From: Topomyia yanbarensis
Lineage: Eukaryota; Arthropoda; Insecta; Diptera; Culicidae
Length of the DNA: 64,000 bases
Assembly (NCBI RefSeq): GCF_030247195.1
Contig: NC_080671.1
Coordinates: forward strand, 215,244,943-215,308,942
Direction of reading: 5' to 3'
The notes beneath the pieces were generated by a model. That model saw nothing but the letters and a program-made list of their open reading frames with translations. It was not told the DNA's origin and searched no databases. Shown in pieces: positions 1 through 13,099 of this stretch. How positions within the stretch are numbered: the first letter of the stretch is position 1; each line of letters opens with the position of its first letter. Position numbers and translations under genes: made by a program.

Positions 1-199
1 AATTGTGCACGATTGAGGTTAGGTGATACGTGACTTGCGTATTGCCCTGTAATCTAGCCGTAATTGTTGGGAATTAACGAGATACAATAATTGACCGATG
101 TAAGTAAGCTTGAATATTACTCTAAGCATAATATTAATAAATTACATCAGCTTTTAGCTGATACCGTTTGGAATACATTCCTTAGGGTGTTGCTGAAAA
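1..199. other. AT-rich intergenic DNA, no gene seen
   Basis: No open frame of note, no RNA gene and no recognised repeat end could be seen here. It borders a LINE 3' UTR scrap on its right side. Confidence 0.4.
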
Positions 200-345
200 G
201 CCTCTTATTTAATCCACCCAACAGATAGTCCACAGCGGTGAACTCACCCTACCTCACTGAGTTTTTCGACGGAGGAATTTCTCCCGACACTGATACCCGC
301 TTTCTTGAACCGTTTAACTCCCAGTTTTATCGACATCTACTCGGA
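200..345 (-). mobile_element. Scrap of R1/Waldo-type LINE 3' UTR
   Basis: The plus strand carries the block ACTCCCAGTTTTATCGACAT, which matches the block GCTCCCAGCTTTATCGAGAT in the 3' UTR of the minus-strand LINE near 60.67 kb. On its right it runs straight into a GT-rich microsatellite and then the right half of a family A repeat (346 onward). This is the arrangement expected of a strongly 5'-truncated LINE copy inserted in that microsatellite. The match is short and diverged, so the call is tentative. Confidence 0.4.
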
Positions 346-800
346 CTGTGTGTGTATGTGTGTATATGCAAGAGTAAATAGGTGGCAAACTCTCATTCGT
401 GTTTCTTAGCATTGGCTGAACCGATCTTATCCAAACCAATTTCAACTAAAAAGCCTTACACCCAGACAGCACGCTATTGATTTGTTTTTGATTCTGATGT
501 TTAGTTTCTAAGATATTGTTTGAATGAGTAAAAATGGAGTTGGCTAAGTTGAGGTCAATGGTATCTTCGGAGAATTTGTTGGATGTAATATGGACTTTCT
601 TTTGGTATTGTGTTTTCACATATTAATCCCCCTATAAGCGAAATATTTTAAAAAAATGTCTTTGTAATTATATTGCGATGATGTCTTCTGCAAATTTATA
701 GCTTTTCTGCCAACATCTTTACTGAAGACACCACCTGTCTTGTATGCATTAAAAGTTACAGCATGTTTTTTATTGTTCAATATAGTTTTAATACACCGTA
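346..800 (+). repeat. Dispersed repeat family A, right half
   Basis: The stretch begins with a GT microsatellite and is clearly homologous to 52078-52755. Shared words include CTCATTCGTGTTTCT, ACCGATCTTATCCAAACCAA, TTTTTGATTCTGATGTTTAG and TTTATTGTTCAATATAGT. The usual left half with GGCCCGGAGGGCC is missing and is replaced by LINE sequence. Open frames here are short and not credible as genes. Confidence 0.65.
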
Positions 801-2028
801 AAAGGATGAGATCAGAACATGTATTGGAAGCTTCAATAATTGATGTTGAGCACATTTTCCATAAAAAACACACCTAACAGCGTGAAATTTTTCATATTTC
901 TTTAAGACCTAACTTAAATGAAAACCTAGTGATTGGAGGCTATAGTTACATTTGTAGGACCATTGTCTCACAAATGTCATTTGTCTTTGTATTGGTGACA
1001 ATACATAAACCACTTTGATTGTTAACCATTCTTCTCTCATTCGTTCATTTGTTTGGATAGTTTGTGTTAAAAAGTGTCCTAAATTAATAGATACAATTAA
1101 GGGGGTGGACTGCTTTAGCAGACAAAAAAAAACATGTTTTCGTGATTTTTGGATAGGAAAAGTTCTAGTTATTTGAAAATGTATGTGTTTTTTGTAATCA
1201 CATTGGAAACACTAAAATAAAAATTTTCCTTGGAAATCTTCACAAAAAGGCGAAGTCAAAGACTATTTAGTTTCTGTAATACCTAATTGGCGGAAAAAGT
1301 ACAGTTCGTAATTCTTGTTGAAATTAATGAAACAATAAAGATTTTATTTTCCGTGACTTTTTTCTGCGGTTTTCTAAAACAAATGTGTTTTCGGTATACA
1401 TTTTTTATTTTAGCGTGCTACAGAAATGGTTAAAACGGATTTTATGGTGATATTGTTTGTAGGAATCTTCAAAAGGCTATCTGAAAAATTGTTATTTTCT
1501 CTAACCAAGATTGCAAAATTTTAATAAGGGGTTACACCAGTGTAGGGCACGAAAAAATAGCCATGTTTCAGAAATTTCACTTGACGCATTGTAACGAGGA
1601 ATAGAGTACCCGTAAATTACGATTTTTAATACAAGTTCTGATGTACAAATAATGAATTTATCAACTATTTTCAACATCGGTTGGATAGTATTTTCCAACA
1701 GGCGAGTTCATTTGGTCCATGGTCGGAAATCTGTCTCCCGTTTGATCTAGAGCAAAAACAAAAGATTTTTCGATTCCTTAAAACAATAGAAATCGACAGA
1801 CGTAAGGTTTTTTAGACATTTCTATTTTCCAACAAAATGCACCCTTTTTATTAGAAAATGTCATAAAAATCGATAAAAAAATTGCTCAAAAAACCCCTAC
1901 GTGCGATACTGACAAGCCATTTGGAACACACTGAATATTTCAGAACGGTAGAAAATCATTTATTCGAGTTGTATTTTTCACTACACTCAATAATGGTGGC
2001 GATTTTCCTTAAAAAATCCGTTATTGAT
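801..2028. other. Unassigned AT-rich DNA
   Basis: About 1.2 kb with no credible coding region. The longest open stretches are under 90 codons with no recognisable motif. No terminal repeats were seen. Confidence 0.4.
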
Positions 2029-2130
2029 AACCCAAGTAACAATTGAAGTTTTATAGCACACTACAAGTGCAATGTATGTTTTTTGAGGGGCTATAAAACT
2101 ATCATAAAACTAAAATTGTTACCAGGGAAC
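2029..2130. mobile_element. Small MITE, about 100 bp
   Basis: The ends form an imperfect inverted repeat: CCCAAGTAACAATT at 2031-2044 against AATTGTTACCAGGGA at 2114-2128. A second inner inverted pair GTTTTATAGC / GCTATAAAAC lets the element fold back on itself. The size and structure fit a non-autonomous DNA transposon of the kind common in mosquitoes. It has no coding capacity. Confidence 0.5.
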
Positions 2131-2457
2131 TTTCTAATTTGTTTTTTGGCATTAGGATTAGTAATAATGATGCAAATCAAAATCCTTTGTTCAATCACTA
2201 GCTATTGTGAGTCCAACGGTATCCGAAATATGTTGCTCACTGCTAGGTCACGTTTAGAAAAAGTCCATATCGAAATAATCGCGCTGAGGTAGCGTGTTAT
2301 CAAAAGCTGCAATTTTAGTTTTAGTTCTCAGATCGGCATGAACATTTGAATAAACGCAATTAATGATATGTACTTCAAATATACGCAATATGTTTTTTTT
2401 TTGATTTTTTGCCCAAGCACAATATATAGGGTAATTTCGGGAGAGATGCCGCGTCAT

Positions 2458-2513
2458 GACCCTATATACGACATATAGAAAGTGCGGCCTTTCTATATCT
2501 CGTATATAGGGTC
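2458..2513. repeat. 25-bp near-perfect hairpin just inside the left element end
   Basis: Arms 2458-2482 and 2489-2513 pair with one mismatch around a 6-base loop, TGCGGC. The arm starts GACCCTATATACG. It sits directly inside the terminal repeat of the element and may be a small nested insertion or part of its end structure. Confidence 0.75.
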
Positions 2514-3229
2514 ACTTTTATAGGGTAATATGTTATTGTGAGTTCGTCTTTTGAAGAATTACAACACTGGAGATGTAAAATAATCCTTATTATTACCTTA
2601 CAATTTTTTTAATAATGATTATGTGCGTCCAGATGCATCACGGAGTGTCGAAAGTTTTTCATTACCACATTAAAATTTCTTTTTTTTTTTAATTTTTCGA
2701 TTTTTTTTGTAAATCGTGTATCGTTTGAGTAGCTGGGACCTTTTAGAAGGCATTCTGATCATGAGCACGGTCATCCATAATTTCAGAGGAAAATGTCGTC
2801 GTGCGGCATCTCTTCTATACAATTGGGAGAGATGCCGCATCAAAATTGCGGGTGAGATGCCGCACTCGATGGCGGAGGATACGTAGCTAAAATGTATTTT
2901 TTTCTCCTCGAAATGTCATTAAATGGTCATTTGCGTGAGGTATAGATTGTTAATAAGGTATATCCACAAATTAACGGACCTAAAACAGCGGCATATAGGA
3001 ATATGAGTCCATTTATTTATATATTTGAACGGGCGATATGTATCTAAGTAGTAGTTACTTCGGTTTATTCTTTAAAGTTTCAGGCACTAATTTTAGTAAA
3101 CGGAATTGATTTGTAGTGATGTCAATCTTGGCATAAAAATGAAAATTTCGATGAATTGATGCTTTTTAAAATGAATCTTTCAAGAACAAACCAAAGTTAT
3201 CTAAATACATTACAAGCAAAAACTGCTTT

Positions 3230-3804
<575 letters not shown>

Positions 3805-3806
3805 AG

Positions 3807-3900
3807 TACCCTTAATTAAGTTACTTCATCTAAACCGTTACACAAAGTTGTTTTTACAACTTTGTGTAACGGTTTAGATGAAGTAACTTAATTAAGGGTA
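3807..3900. repeat. Perfect 45-bp inverted repeat with a 4-base loop
   Basis: Arms 3807-3851 and 3856-3900 are exact reverse complements around TTTT. The outer ends read TACCCTTAATTAAG and CTTAATTAAGGGTA, so the structure could be a 90-bp TA-flanked foldback MITE. It lies 6 bp after the (AT)n tract. Zero mismatches suggest recent origin. Confidence 0.9.
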
Positions 3901-4369
3901 ATATTTTTAAAATGTTGAATAAAAAATGTTTCTAGAAATAGTATTACCCCCTTAAGAAAAATGAAGGTGCTGGCCGATTTATAGGTGTAATCAAACTTCA
4001 TGAAACTCAGCTGAAAACCCCTAATCACAAAAACATCAATGATAGCTAAAAATATTTTTGTTCACCATTTTTCAGTTTGTGACCATGGTGCGGCATCTCT
4101 CCCGCAATGACCTTTTTTTAAATGTTCATGAAAATTTGATAATTTTTTTTTCATGAAAAAAACCATTTCACAGTATTTTTGAAACTCGCAATTGATTAAA
4201 ATGATTTTATCAAATATTGAATGGTAAACTTCGATGCAGGATCGATTTTAAGAAATGTGCGGCATCTCTCCCCAAATTACCCTATAGTCCCTGAAGAGAA
4301 TTGAGTTTTCCATTTATATTGAATTGAATGAAGAACATAAACATTTTATTCATAAAGTAATAGCAATAA

Positions 4370-4560
4370 GTTGATTGTCCGCTTATTTTAATGGGCATTT
4401 TTTTACTTTACCTTCGATTTGATTTGATTTTCGAAATTTCTTGCAATGATATTGTCCCATGCTAATTTGATCAATGTAATATCCGAAGAGGGACTTCTAA
4501 TATTTCTGTGAAATGTTTCATCACACTTTTAGGTGGATTAAAAGCGTTTTTGGGTTATAA
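4370..4560 (+). repeat. Dispersed repeat family C
   Basis: Homologous to 57340-57605 and, inverted, to 6195-6375. Shared words include ATTGTCCCATGCTAATTTGA (with changes), ATATCCGAAGAG and CATCACACTTTTAGGTGGAT, ending in TTAAAAGCGTTTTT. It has no coding capacity. Confidence 0.6.
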
Positions 4561-4982
4561 TAAAAATATTTTAGGAAGGAGCCTGAAAACTGAATGTGTA
4601 CGCTCAACATTATTTTAATAGAATGAGAGGTTTTTTAGATTTCCGTATTTTACCTGTTCCTTGCGAGTATATCATCTTTGGATTAGCCTTTCGAGATCTT
4701 TGAAGAAATGAAAATTTCAATTTACGAAGGTTGTCTTTCGACAACTCTATTTGCCCCCGGTTTATTTTGGTGTGTCTAGTGGTTGAAGGTGATGAGAGGC
4801 GAAAGAGAAGTCTGCCTGAGGGGGTAGCATGGAGTATCGGTTTAAGTGGATAATATGGAGATGATATTTGGGCGAACCTCTTGCAGTACAGCCCTAGCCA
4901 CTCCCCTGTTGAAATCCAGTAAACTTTTTGGCCTAGTTACCGCATAGTGCGATGTTAGCTTGTTGGTCATACATGCACACCT

Positions 4983-5785
4983 ACCAAGCAACATGTATGT
5001 TGATAAACTGTCTTTACAACACCAATGTCAAACATTAATTTGTGAAAATATTCGTGCAGCAAGCGTTATTCAACTGTTATGCAATTAAAAAAGCGCAAGA
5101 GGTGGAGCTTATAGGCAACATGTTCAATTGTTACGAATGTACCAAGAATCATACTAACAACAGAGATTGTTGCAATAATGCTAGCGAGTGCTTTGAAAAC
5201 AACTGTGTGGGAATGAAATGAAACTTAATGTGTTTCATGAAATTGTTATACAAAACATAAATATTATGTCCACATTGAAATATGACAATATGAATGTGTG
5301 TAAAAATGTATAACCAATAAAATGAATCGAGTAATTTTTGAAAATACTTTTATATTTTTAACGGCCTTTAGACATCGTTGATATAAACTTAATAAATTTT
5401 ATACTTATTTCGTGAATTATTTATCATACGCAAAGCACTGTGTTCAAATATGCTTTTTTCGAGAGCAATAAAAAAATGAAATATGTCCGGAATAAAGTTT
5501 GCTGACAAGTTGAATACTAATGTCATCACCAGTTTTCGCGATGATGCTTGCAACAAAATTGTTTTAGCTGTGTAGTAGAGTCACACAGGCGTTGCAAAAA
5601 ACACCCGTAATATGTGTCAAATTATATTGTTTCAGAAAATATTAGCAATACAAATAAATAACTACGATGTAATGTGTAGCAGCTGTGTTTCACACATGCA
5701 ACACGTTTTTGCAATTATGTTGTGATTGTAATGCAATAAAGAACTTTGGTTGTTTTTCTTGAACATGTTGCAAGTGCTACTTGGG
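4983..5785. mobile_element. Possible MITE of the CCCAAGTAGCAC type
   Basis: The right end, read inwards, is CCCAAGTAGCACTTGCAACA, and the left end has ACCAAGCAACATGT. The two share CAAG and GCAACATGT in inverted orientation. Internal words such as GCAACATG and AACACGT recur. There is no transposase frame. The ends are imperfect, so the borders are approximate. Confidence 0.35.
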
Positions 5786-5792
5786 ATACACT

Positions 5793-5905
5793 CTCAAATA
5801 CACGCGCACACAGACATTAGCCGAACTCGGCGAACTGAATCGAGTGGTATATGAGACTCGTTCTGCTGGGCCTTGGTTAAGAAGTCGATTTTCATAGTGA
5901 TTGCA
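5793..5905 (-). repeat. Family A repeat, left part
   Basis: Contains a CACACA stretch, then GAACTCGGCGAACTGAATCG and a diverged GGGCCTTGGTTAAGAAGTCG, followed by GTGATTGCA. This is the same order as the intact copy at 44.49-44.60 kb. The GGCCCGGAGGGCC word is mutated here. Confidence 0.6.
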
Positions 5906-6028
5906 TTACTTTTTTACAATAAAAGAAAAAAAAACGTCAAACTGGTTGGACGACTTATCGTACTGCAGTTACATCCGTGTGTGGCGAATCGGTCGTACGA
6001 CATATCGTTTCAACTGTCTATCCGACTG

Positions 6029-6050
6029 GTCGTACAACACGTTGTACGAC
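6029..6050. repeat. 22-bp palindrome in a TCGTACGA-rich stretch
   Basis: GTCGTACAAC and GTTGTACGAC are exact reverse complements around AC. Related words (GGTCGTACGACATATCG, ACGACAGATCG) lie within 60 bp on each side. It could be part of a small non-autonomous element at 5930-6190. I do not recognise the family. Confidence 0.6.
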
Positions 6051-6194
6051 AGATCGTATCGTGTATGGGCCGCATTACTCTTTTTCGTTTTCAAGTTTCT
6101 CTTTGTGTGGTCGTTCTGCACATCGTAGTGTTTTTGTGCTGCTCTATTTTTAATCGGTGTATTTCGCTCTTTGTAGCTCATTGTGTGAGCAAAT

Positions 6195-6375
6195 AACAAG
6201 CCTGCTAACAGTGTAATGAGACATTTCTTATAACTCTTATCACTCTCTTCGGATATTACACCGATTGAGAACATTTAGAACTTGATGCTTCGCAATGTTT
6301 TTGATAACAAATACTATATGGGATAGTGGCAGGACAGAATCTCTCAAATCAGCATAGGACAACAACAGTGCTAGG
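6195..6375 (-). repeat. Family C repeat, inverted copy
   Basis: Reverse complement of 57450-57590. Shared words include GAGACATTTCTTATAACTCT, TATCACTCTCTTCGGATATT and GATAGTGGCAGGAC. There is no coding potential. Confidence 0.7.
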
Positions 6376-8014
6376 AAGCTTAAAGCCTAAACCAAATCAA
6401 TGAAAAAGTAGAAAAATGGCCCATTACACAGACATACAAACGAATTATTACTAATGTTCCGTTAACAATATCTAAATTCTTCAATCATTTCATTGTGTAA
6501 GGAAACTTGAATTTTCCTTTAAAAATATCGAAAAAGAAAATTTTGAATCAATTTGAAGGTTACACTCTCAATAGCGTTTACTCAAATTTCCAACGCGACT
6601 GACAATTATGAACTGAAATTGCAGCTCTTGATATCATTACCTCTGCAACATAGTTCAAACTTTACTTCGATACCCACTTTTTCTAAATATATAATTTATA
6701 TAATTTTGAATTACCTCACGGAAAACCGATTCATCACAATTTCAACTAAAAAATTAGTTGAGTTTTTGGTTTCGTCTAGTTAATATTTGGGCGAACTAAA
6801 TTTTTGTTGAAAACAATAATCCAACGTTGTTGGTTTGATGCTGTCAGTTTCAGTCTGGACACGAACGTTTCATCCTAGCACAAAACTTAAAAAGCTAAAG
6901 CACAAAACTTGAAAAGCTACATGAGCTAAAGCTTGAAACGCTTCTAACGCTTGTTTTAGTCCAGACACAATTGCATATGCCGTTACACTACCTTTTCAGC
7001 CAAGACACAAACGACTAGAATTCAACTAATCTCATTGTTGAATTAAACTGCTTCATCGTAAAATACAACATAGGATATTTCAAACGTTTTGTTTCACCGA
7101 CCGACGGATGAAAGGTATGGAATTAAATTGTTGAAAAATTCCGTATGTCAGTAATTCACACGTAAATATAATACAGAGTTATGTTTCTCATAATGTTATC
7201 TTTTTATAAACTGCAATCTTAAATGAGACGAAATAGCCAAAGGTATTTAAGGATTGTTGGAAATTGATTGATTTGAATTTTAGAATAAAGGTATATTTTT
7301 TTTCTATTTAGTCACAAACACTATCCAGCACTACAAAAAAAACTTCATACTTATTCCACATCTAGTTTGGAATCTCAAACGATGAAAAATAATTATCATA
7401 TTACATATTACATTGGTTAATAATTGAAATGTTACTATATAATCGACTAAATCCGAAATAGAATGATTTTGACAATTTTCGACAATACTTTAAATTTTCA
7501 GTGCACATGTATTGAAAAAAATGTCAATAAAAATCATCACTTTATTGAAATGTTTTTAAAGAAAAACTAGGTAAAACCAAAATGAGGTCAGTTGAATTTC
7601 TGTTTTTTTTTGTGTACTGATTCAGGTAGTTGCGTCCAGGATAAAACAAGCTTTCCAAGCTGAGACAACTACCTACCTGCTTAACCGTTATGCCCAGCGT
7701 GTTGCTGTCGCTACCTAGATGTATTTCAGTAAGGTGTGCATCTTAGCTACTTGCTGTCATTTCGTATGATGTGCGTCTTGAATCAAAATCAATAATAATT
7801 TTCAATAACTATTATTTGAGAATCTCTCAAAATTAAGAGAAAATTTAGTTACGTTATTCATTTTTCTGTTGAAATCAACTAATTAGAAAAACAAAATTTG
7901 TTTTGTTATTTTCTTCATCGAATGGCTTTCAGTGCTGGTGGGGCACCGCTAGTCCCATCCTCCTTTAACTACGTAGCTGCGTGTACTTATGCCTAATTTG
8001 TCTGAAACCTTTTT
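6376..8014. other. Unassigned AT-rich DNA left of the satellite
   Basis: About 1.6 kb without a credible gene. The words AAAACTTAAAAAGCTAAAGC and AAAACTTGAAAAGCTACATG near 6.9 kb form a short local direct repeat. Nothing else was recognised. Confidence 0.4.
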
Positions 8015-10911
8015 CTATTCTATTCTATTCCATTCCATTCCATTCCATTCCATTCCATTCCATTCCATTCCATTCCATTCCATCCCATTCCATTCCATTC
8101 CATTCCATTCCATTCCATTCCATCCCATTCCATTCCATTCCATCCCATTCCATTCCATTCCATTCCATTCCATTCCATTCCATTCCATTCCATCCCATCC
8201 CATTCCATTCCATTCCATTCCATTCCATCCCATCCCATTCCATTCCATTCCATTCCATTCCATTCCATTCCATTCCACTCCATTCCACTCTAGTCCACTC
8301 TAGTCCACTCCAGTCCACTCCAGTCCACTCCAGTCCACTCCAGTCCACTCCAGTCCACTCCAGTCCACTCCAGTCCACTCCAGTCCACTCCAGTCCACTC
8401 CAGTCCACTCCAGTCCACTCCAGTCCACTCCAGTCCACTCCAGTCCACTCCAGTCCACTCCAGTCCACTCCAGTCCACTCCAGTCCACTCCAGTCCACTC
8501 CAGTCTACTCCAGTCCACTCCAGTCCAATCCAGTCCACTCCAGTCCAATCCAGTCCACTCCAGTCCACTCCAGTCCACTCCAGTCTACTCCAGTCCACTC
8601 CAGTCCACTCCAGTGCACTCCACTGCACTCCAGTCCACTCCAGTCCACTCCAGTCCACTCCAGTCCACTCCAGTGCACTCCAGTCCACTCCAGTCCACTC
8701 CAGTCCACTCCAGTCCACTCCAGTCCACTCCAGTCCACTCCAGTCCACTCCAGTCTACTCCAGTCCACTCCAGTCCACTCCAGTCCACTCCAGTCCACTC
8801 CAGTCCACTCCAGTCCACTCCAGTCTACTCCAGTCCACTCCAGTCCACTCCAGTGCACTCCAGTGCACTCCAGTCCACTCCAGTCCACTCCAGTCCACTC
8901 CATTCCACTCCACTCCATTCTTCTCTACTCGATTCTACTCTACTCTACTCTATTCTACTCTACTCTATTCTACTCTACTCTATTCTACTCTACTCTATTC
9001 TACTCTACTCTATTCTACTATACTCTATTCTACTCTACTCTATTCTACTCTACTCTATTCTACTCTACTCTATTCTACTCTACTCTCTTCTACTCTACTC
9101 TATTCTACTCTACTCTATTCTACTCTACTCTATTCTACTTTACTCTATTCTACTCTGCTCTAGTCTACTCTGCTCTAGTCCACTCTACTCTACTCTACTC
9201 TACTCTATTCTACTCTACTCTATTCTACTCTACTCTACTCTATTCTACTCTACTCTATTCTACTCTACTCTATTCTACTCTACTCTATTCTACTCTAATC
9301 CATTCTACTCTACTCTATTCTACTCTACTCTATTCTACTCCACTCTATTCTACTCTACTCTATTCTACTCTACTCTATTCTACTCTACTCTATTCTACTC
9401 TACTCTATTCTACTCTACTCTATTCTACTCTACTCTCTTCTACTCTACTCTCTTCTACTCTACTCTCTTCTACTCTACCCTATTCTACTCTACTCTATTC
9501 GATTCTACTCTACTCTATTCTACTCCACTCTATTCTACTCTACTCTATTCTACTCTATTCTACTCTATTCTACTCTATTCTACTCTACTCTATTCTGCTC
9601 TACTCCATTCTGCTCTACTCTATTCTACGCTACTCTATTCTCCTCTACTCTATTCTACTCTACTCTATTCTACTCTACTCTATTCTACTCCACTCTATTC
9701 TACTCCACTCTATTCTACTCTACTCTATTCTACTCTACTCTATTCTACTCTATTCTACTCTACTCTATTCTGCTCTACTCCATTCTGCTCTACTCTATTC
9801 TACGCTACTCTATTCTCCTCTACTCTATTCTCCTCTACTCTATTCTACTCTACTCTATTCTACTCTACTCTATTCTACGCTACTCTATTCTGCTCTACTC
9901 TATTCTACTCTACTCTACTCTACTCTATTCTACTCTACTCTATTCTACTCTACTTTATTTTACTCTACTCTATTCTACTCTACTCTATTCTACTCTATTC
10001 TACTCTACTCTATTCTACTCTACTCTATTCTACTCTATTCTACTCTACTCTACTCTACTCTACTCTACTCTATTCTACTCTACTCTACTCTACTCTGCAC
10101 TACTCTACTCTACTCTACTCTACTCTACTCTACTCTACTCTACTCTACTCTACTCTACTCTACTCTACTCTACTCTACTCTACTCTTCTCTACTCTACTC
10201 TACTCTACTCTACTCTACTCTACTCTACTCTACTCTACTCTACTCTACTCTACTCTACTCTACTCTACTCTACTCTACTCTACTCTACTCTACTCTACTC
10301 TACTCTACTCTACTCTACTCTACTCTACTCTACTCTACTCTACTCTACTGTACTCTACTGTACTCTACTTTACTCTATTCTACTCTACTCTACTCTACTC
10401 TACTCTACTCTACTCTACTCTACTCTACTTTACTCTACTCTACTCTACTCTACTCTACTCTACTCTACTCTACTCTACTCTACTCTACTCTACTCTACTC
10501 TACTCTACTCTACTCTACTCTACTCTACTCTACTCTACTCTACTCTACTCTACTCTACTCTACTCTACTCTACTCTACTCTACTCTACTCTACTCTACTC
10601 TACTCTACTCTACTCTACTCTACTCTACTCTACTCTACTCTACTCTACTCTACTCTACTCTACTCTACTCTACTCTACTCTACTCTACTCTACTCTACTC
10701 TACTCTACTCTACTCTACTCTACTCTACTCTACTCTACTCTACTCTACTCTACTCTACTCTACTCTACTCTACTCTACTCTACTCGATTCTATTCTATTC
10801 TATTCTATTCTATTCTATTCTATTCTATTCTATTCTATTCTATTCTATTCTATTCTATTCTATTCTATTCTATTCTATTCTATTCCTTTCTATTCTATTC
10901 TATTCTATTCT
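8015..10911. repeat. Pentanucleotide satellite in zones, about 2.9 kb
   Basis: The whole stretch keeps a strict 5-bp register of the form NNNTC or NNTCC. Zones in order: a few TATTC, then ATTCC (to about 8277); the 10-mer CAGTCCACTC (about 8281-8905); TACTC mixed with TATTC (about 8920-10070); almost pure TACTC (about 10080-10785); and TATTC again (about 10786-10911). All C and T sit mainly on the plus strand. Open frames of up to 1,035 codons across it arise only because the pentamers contain no plus-strand stop codon. They are not genes. Confidence 0.95.
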
Positions 10912-12802
10912 AATTCTTACACAGCCAGTATTGAAAAGCATCCTGGAAAACACTGCAGTTATTCTGTAGTGTTTTTCTTGTCAATATTAATATTTGAAGC
11001 ATATTTTCATACGTCACAAATATTAAAACGGCCAGTCCTGCTGTACAGAGTTGGATTTGGAGTTGTTTTAAAATTAGACGGCAAATAAATTATTCATTCA
11101 ATGAATAATGTCATTAACGTATTGTTTTGAATCTTAAAGGAGGAAGAAACGAGGACAACCGTACCGACCGTTTCAGTTTAAAGGGGATATAATAAATCGT
11201 TGGGAGTGACTTGGCTAAGAAGGTTAATGCCACTCCTTTAGTCCTTTGGGATGGGACGGAGGTATTTACACCTTGCCCTGGATAATAAGCGTAGGTTAAA
11301 GTGCCTTTACCCGCTACAACAGGTTACCGTGCGATTAATAATGAATTACAAATTACATGTTGAGTGATTGTCAAGTTTGGCAACTTAAATAAATGATGAC
11401 ATATTTTTGCTAAATTGACAAGATTTGCTTGCATTTTGCTATGGTTTTAAAAGTTAAGAAATAGATGTACATTTTAATCGGTCATGCTAAAATAAACCAA
11501 GACCTTTCAATGCTTTATAAACATCAAATTTGGTCAAATTCAACAGGCTGACAAACTCACAAAATGATTCATGAATAAAGCTGAAACTGATTCGATTTCA
11601 AACTTCTGTCAAAATCATACGCTTCGACTGCGTTCAGCCATATTATTTTTCGAGTTCTGTATATATTTACTTGAAAAAAAAGCTCTACTTACGTACTCCA
11701 AGTATCGCAAATTTAACCGAATTTATCTGAAACCTCCACTAGAAAAAAATTTGCACAATAGGAAAAGTTACAGAATCGCACCCAACGACCTGTCAAAAAC
11801 TTGTATCCTTGTTGCTGGCCTGTGCCAATCATAGCTCCATTTTCAGTTTCCTTCCGTTATGTTCCACACAATCCGCATCTGGGACAAAAATGAACCTGTG
11901 TTGGTGTTAATGTTCTGAAAAATAGATTATTTTCTGCAAACACTGCTGCTGACTGGCAAAGGGCTTCACGACGACCAATCTTTTTTTTTCCTCTGCTGTT
12001 GCTGCGACTAGATGGAACGCAAGAGCCTCGCACACACAACCGTAAAGCTGTGCGAAAAGGAACAGTGAAAAATAAAAATCTCACTTTTTTTTCTCGAATA
12101 ATAAAAACTCAAAACCTTTTATGGTAGCTATAGCACTTTCCCAACACTTTTCATCAGAAATTTCACTTTTCCGCGATTACCGACGCACCAGTACATACTC
12201 TGTACACCAATTTTATTACCTGATACGGAAAAAAACAAGCGAAAATCAAAGATTTTCAGTCAGCAAAATCGAACCAACTTTGAATCGAATTGCTAGGAAA
12301 AAATACAGTCTTATTTGTCTGAAACCTTTATCAAAAAATTAACCGCCAATTGCGATGAATGCGATCCGCCAGTGCGTTAGTGGTGTGTAATATGCTTACG
12401 AGCTTTTCACATACACACATTGTGCTTCTGATGTGGAATGATATTAAAAGTAAAGTAAAATAAATTTATACTCTTTGAATGTTGGTGATTTTTAATCATA
12501 TTCTGCCATTTTACTAAATTTTCTTGGGGTGCCGACATCCGAACAAATTTTCCTAAATGGCAAAAATGATCATTTCACTAAATTATCAGTAACATTTTTC
12601 ATATTGACGACATAAATTAAATTCCTTCACCAGTTATTAGCTAAGGCCTCTAGCATTCCATTGGTATGCTTATGTCCCTATATTGTGCAACTGCAAAAAT
12701 GTTATGAGCCAAAGACAAAAGTGTACCGATAACCGACCACATTCCCCTATTAGTCTTATAGTTTATTTTACATAACCTTTAACTACCAAGATTAGGGTTT
12801 CA
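10912..12802. other. Unassigned DNA between satellite and hAT element
   Basis: No recognised repeat end and no credible coding region. The part 11570-12400 is less AT-rich than its surroundings and has open stretches of 73-88 codons on both strands, none with a known motif. It could be diverged single-copy DNA. I see no splice-linked frame strong enough to call a gene. Confidence 0.35.
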
Positions 12803-12925
12803 ACTAGCCACGCACAAAATTTTAGCTGCAGCCGTCCATTGAGGAATGATTGCGGAATTCGAAAACTGGCTATTTATCGTAGAAATACATCATTTTCACC
12901 TAACCTAAAGGTCTGTAGATAAACC
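12803..12925 (+). repeat. Direct repeat, left copy, flanking the hAT element
   Basis: Nearly the same sequence occurs at 19391-19512 in the same orientation. Shared words include AAAATTTTAGCTGCAGCCGT, CCATTGAGGAATGATTGCGG, AATTCGAAAACTGGCTATT and AAAGGTCTGTAGATAAA. The two copies were probably a short tandem pair before the hAT element landed next to the second one. Confidence 0.8.
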
Positions 12926-13099
12926 CTCCCCCCCCCCCTTGCCGCACTTTTTTTATCTTCGTAATTAAAAAGTAAAGGTCTTTACTCAGGCACGTAGCCA
13001 GAGGGGGGGGGGGGGGGCTAGGGGGCTAAAGCCCCTCCCGAAATTTTTCAAAGATGAATTTAAAAATCCGGCGACTTTTAACAAAATTTGTTGCTCATT

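Noticed and set aside
8281..8905. Regular 10-bp spacing that might suggest a CRISPR-like array
   Set aside because: There are no unique spacers and the DNA is eukaryotic; it is a simple satellite.
7981..11088. Open frame of 1,035 codons rich in Ser, Tyr, Leu and Thr
   Set aside because: It is the translation of a stop-free pentamer satellite. All three plus frames are open for the same reason.
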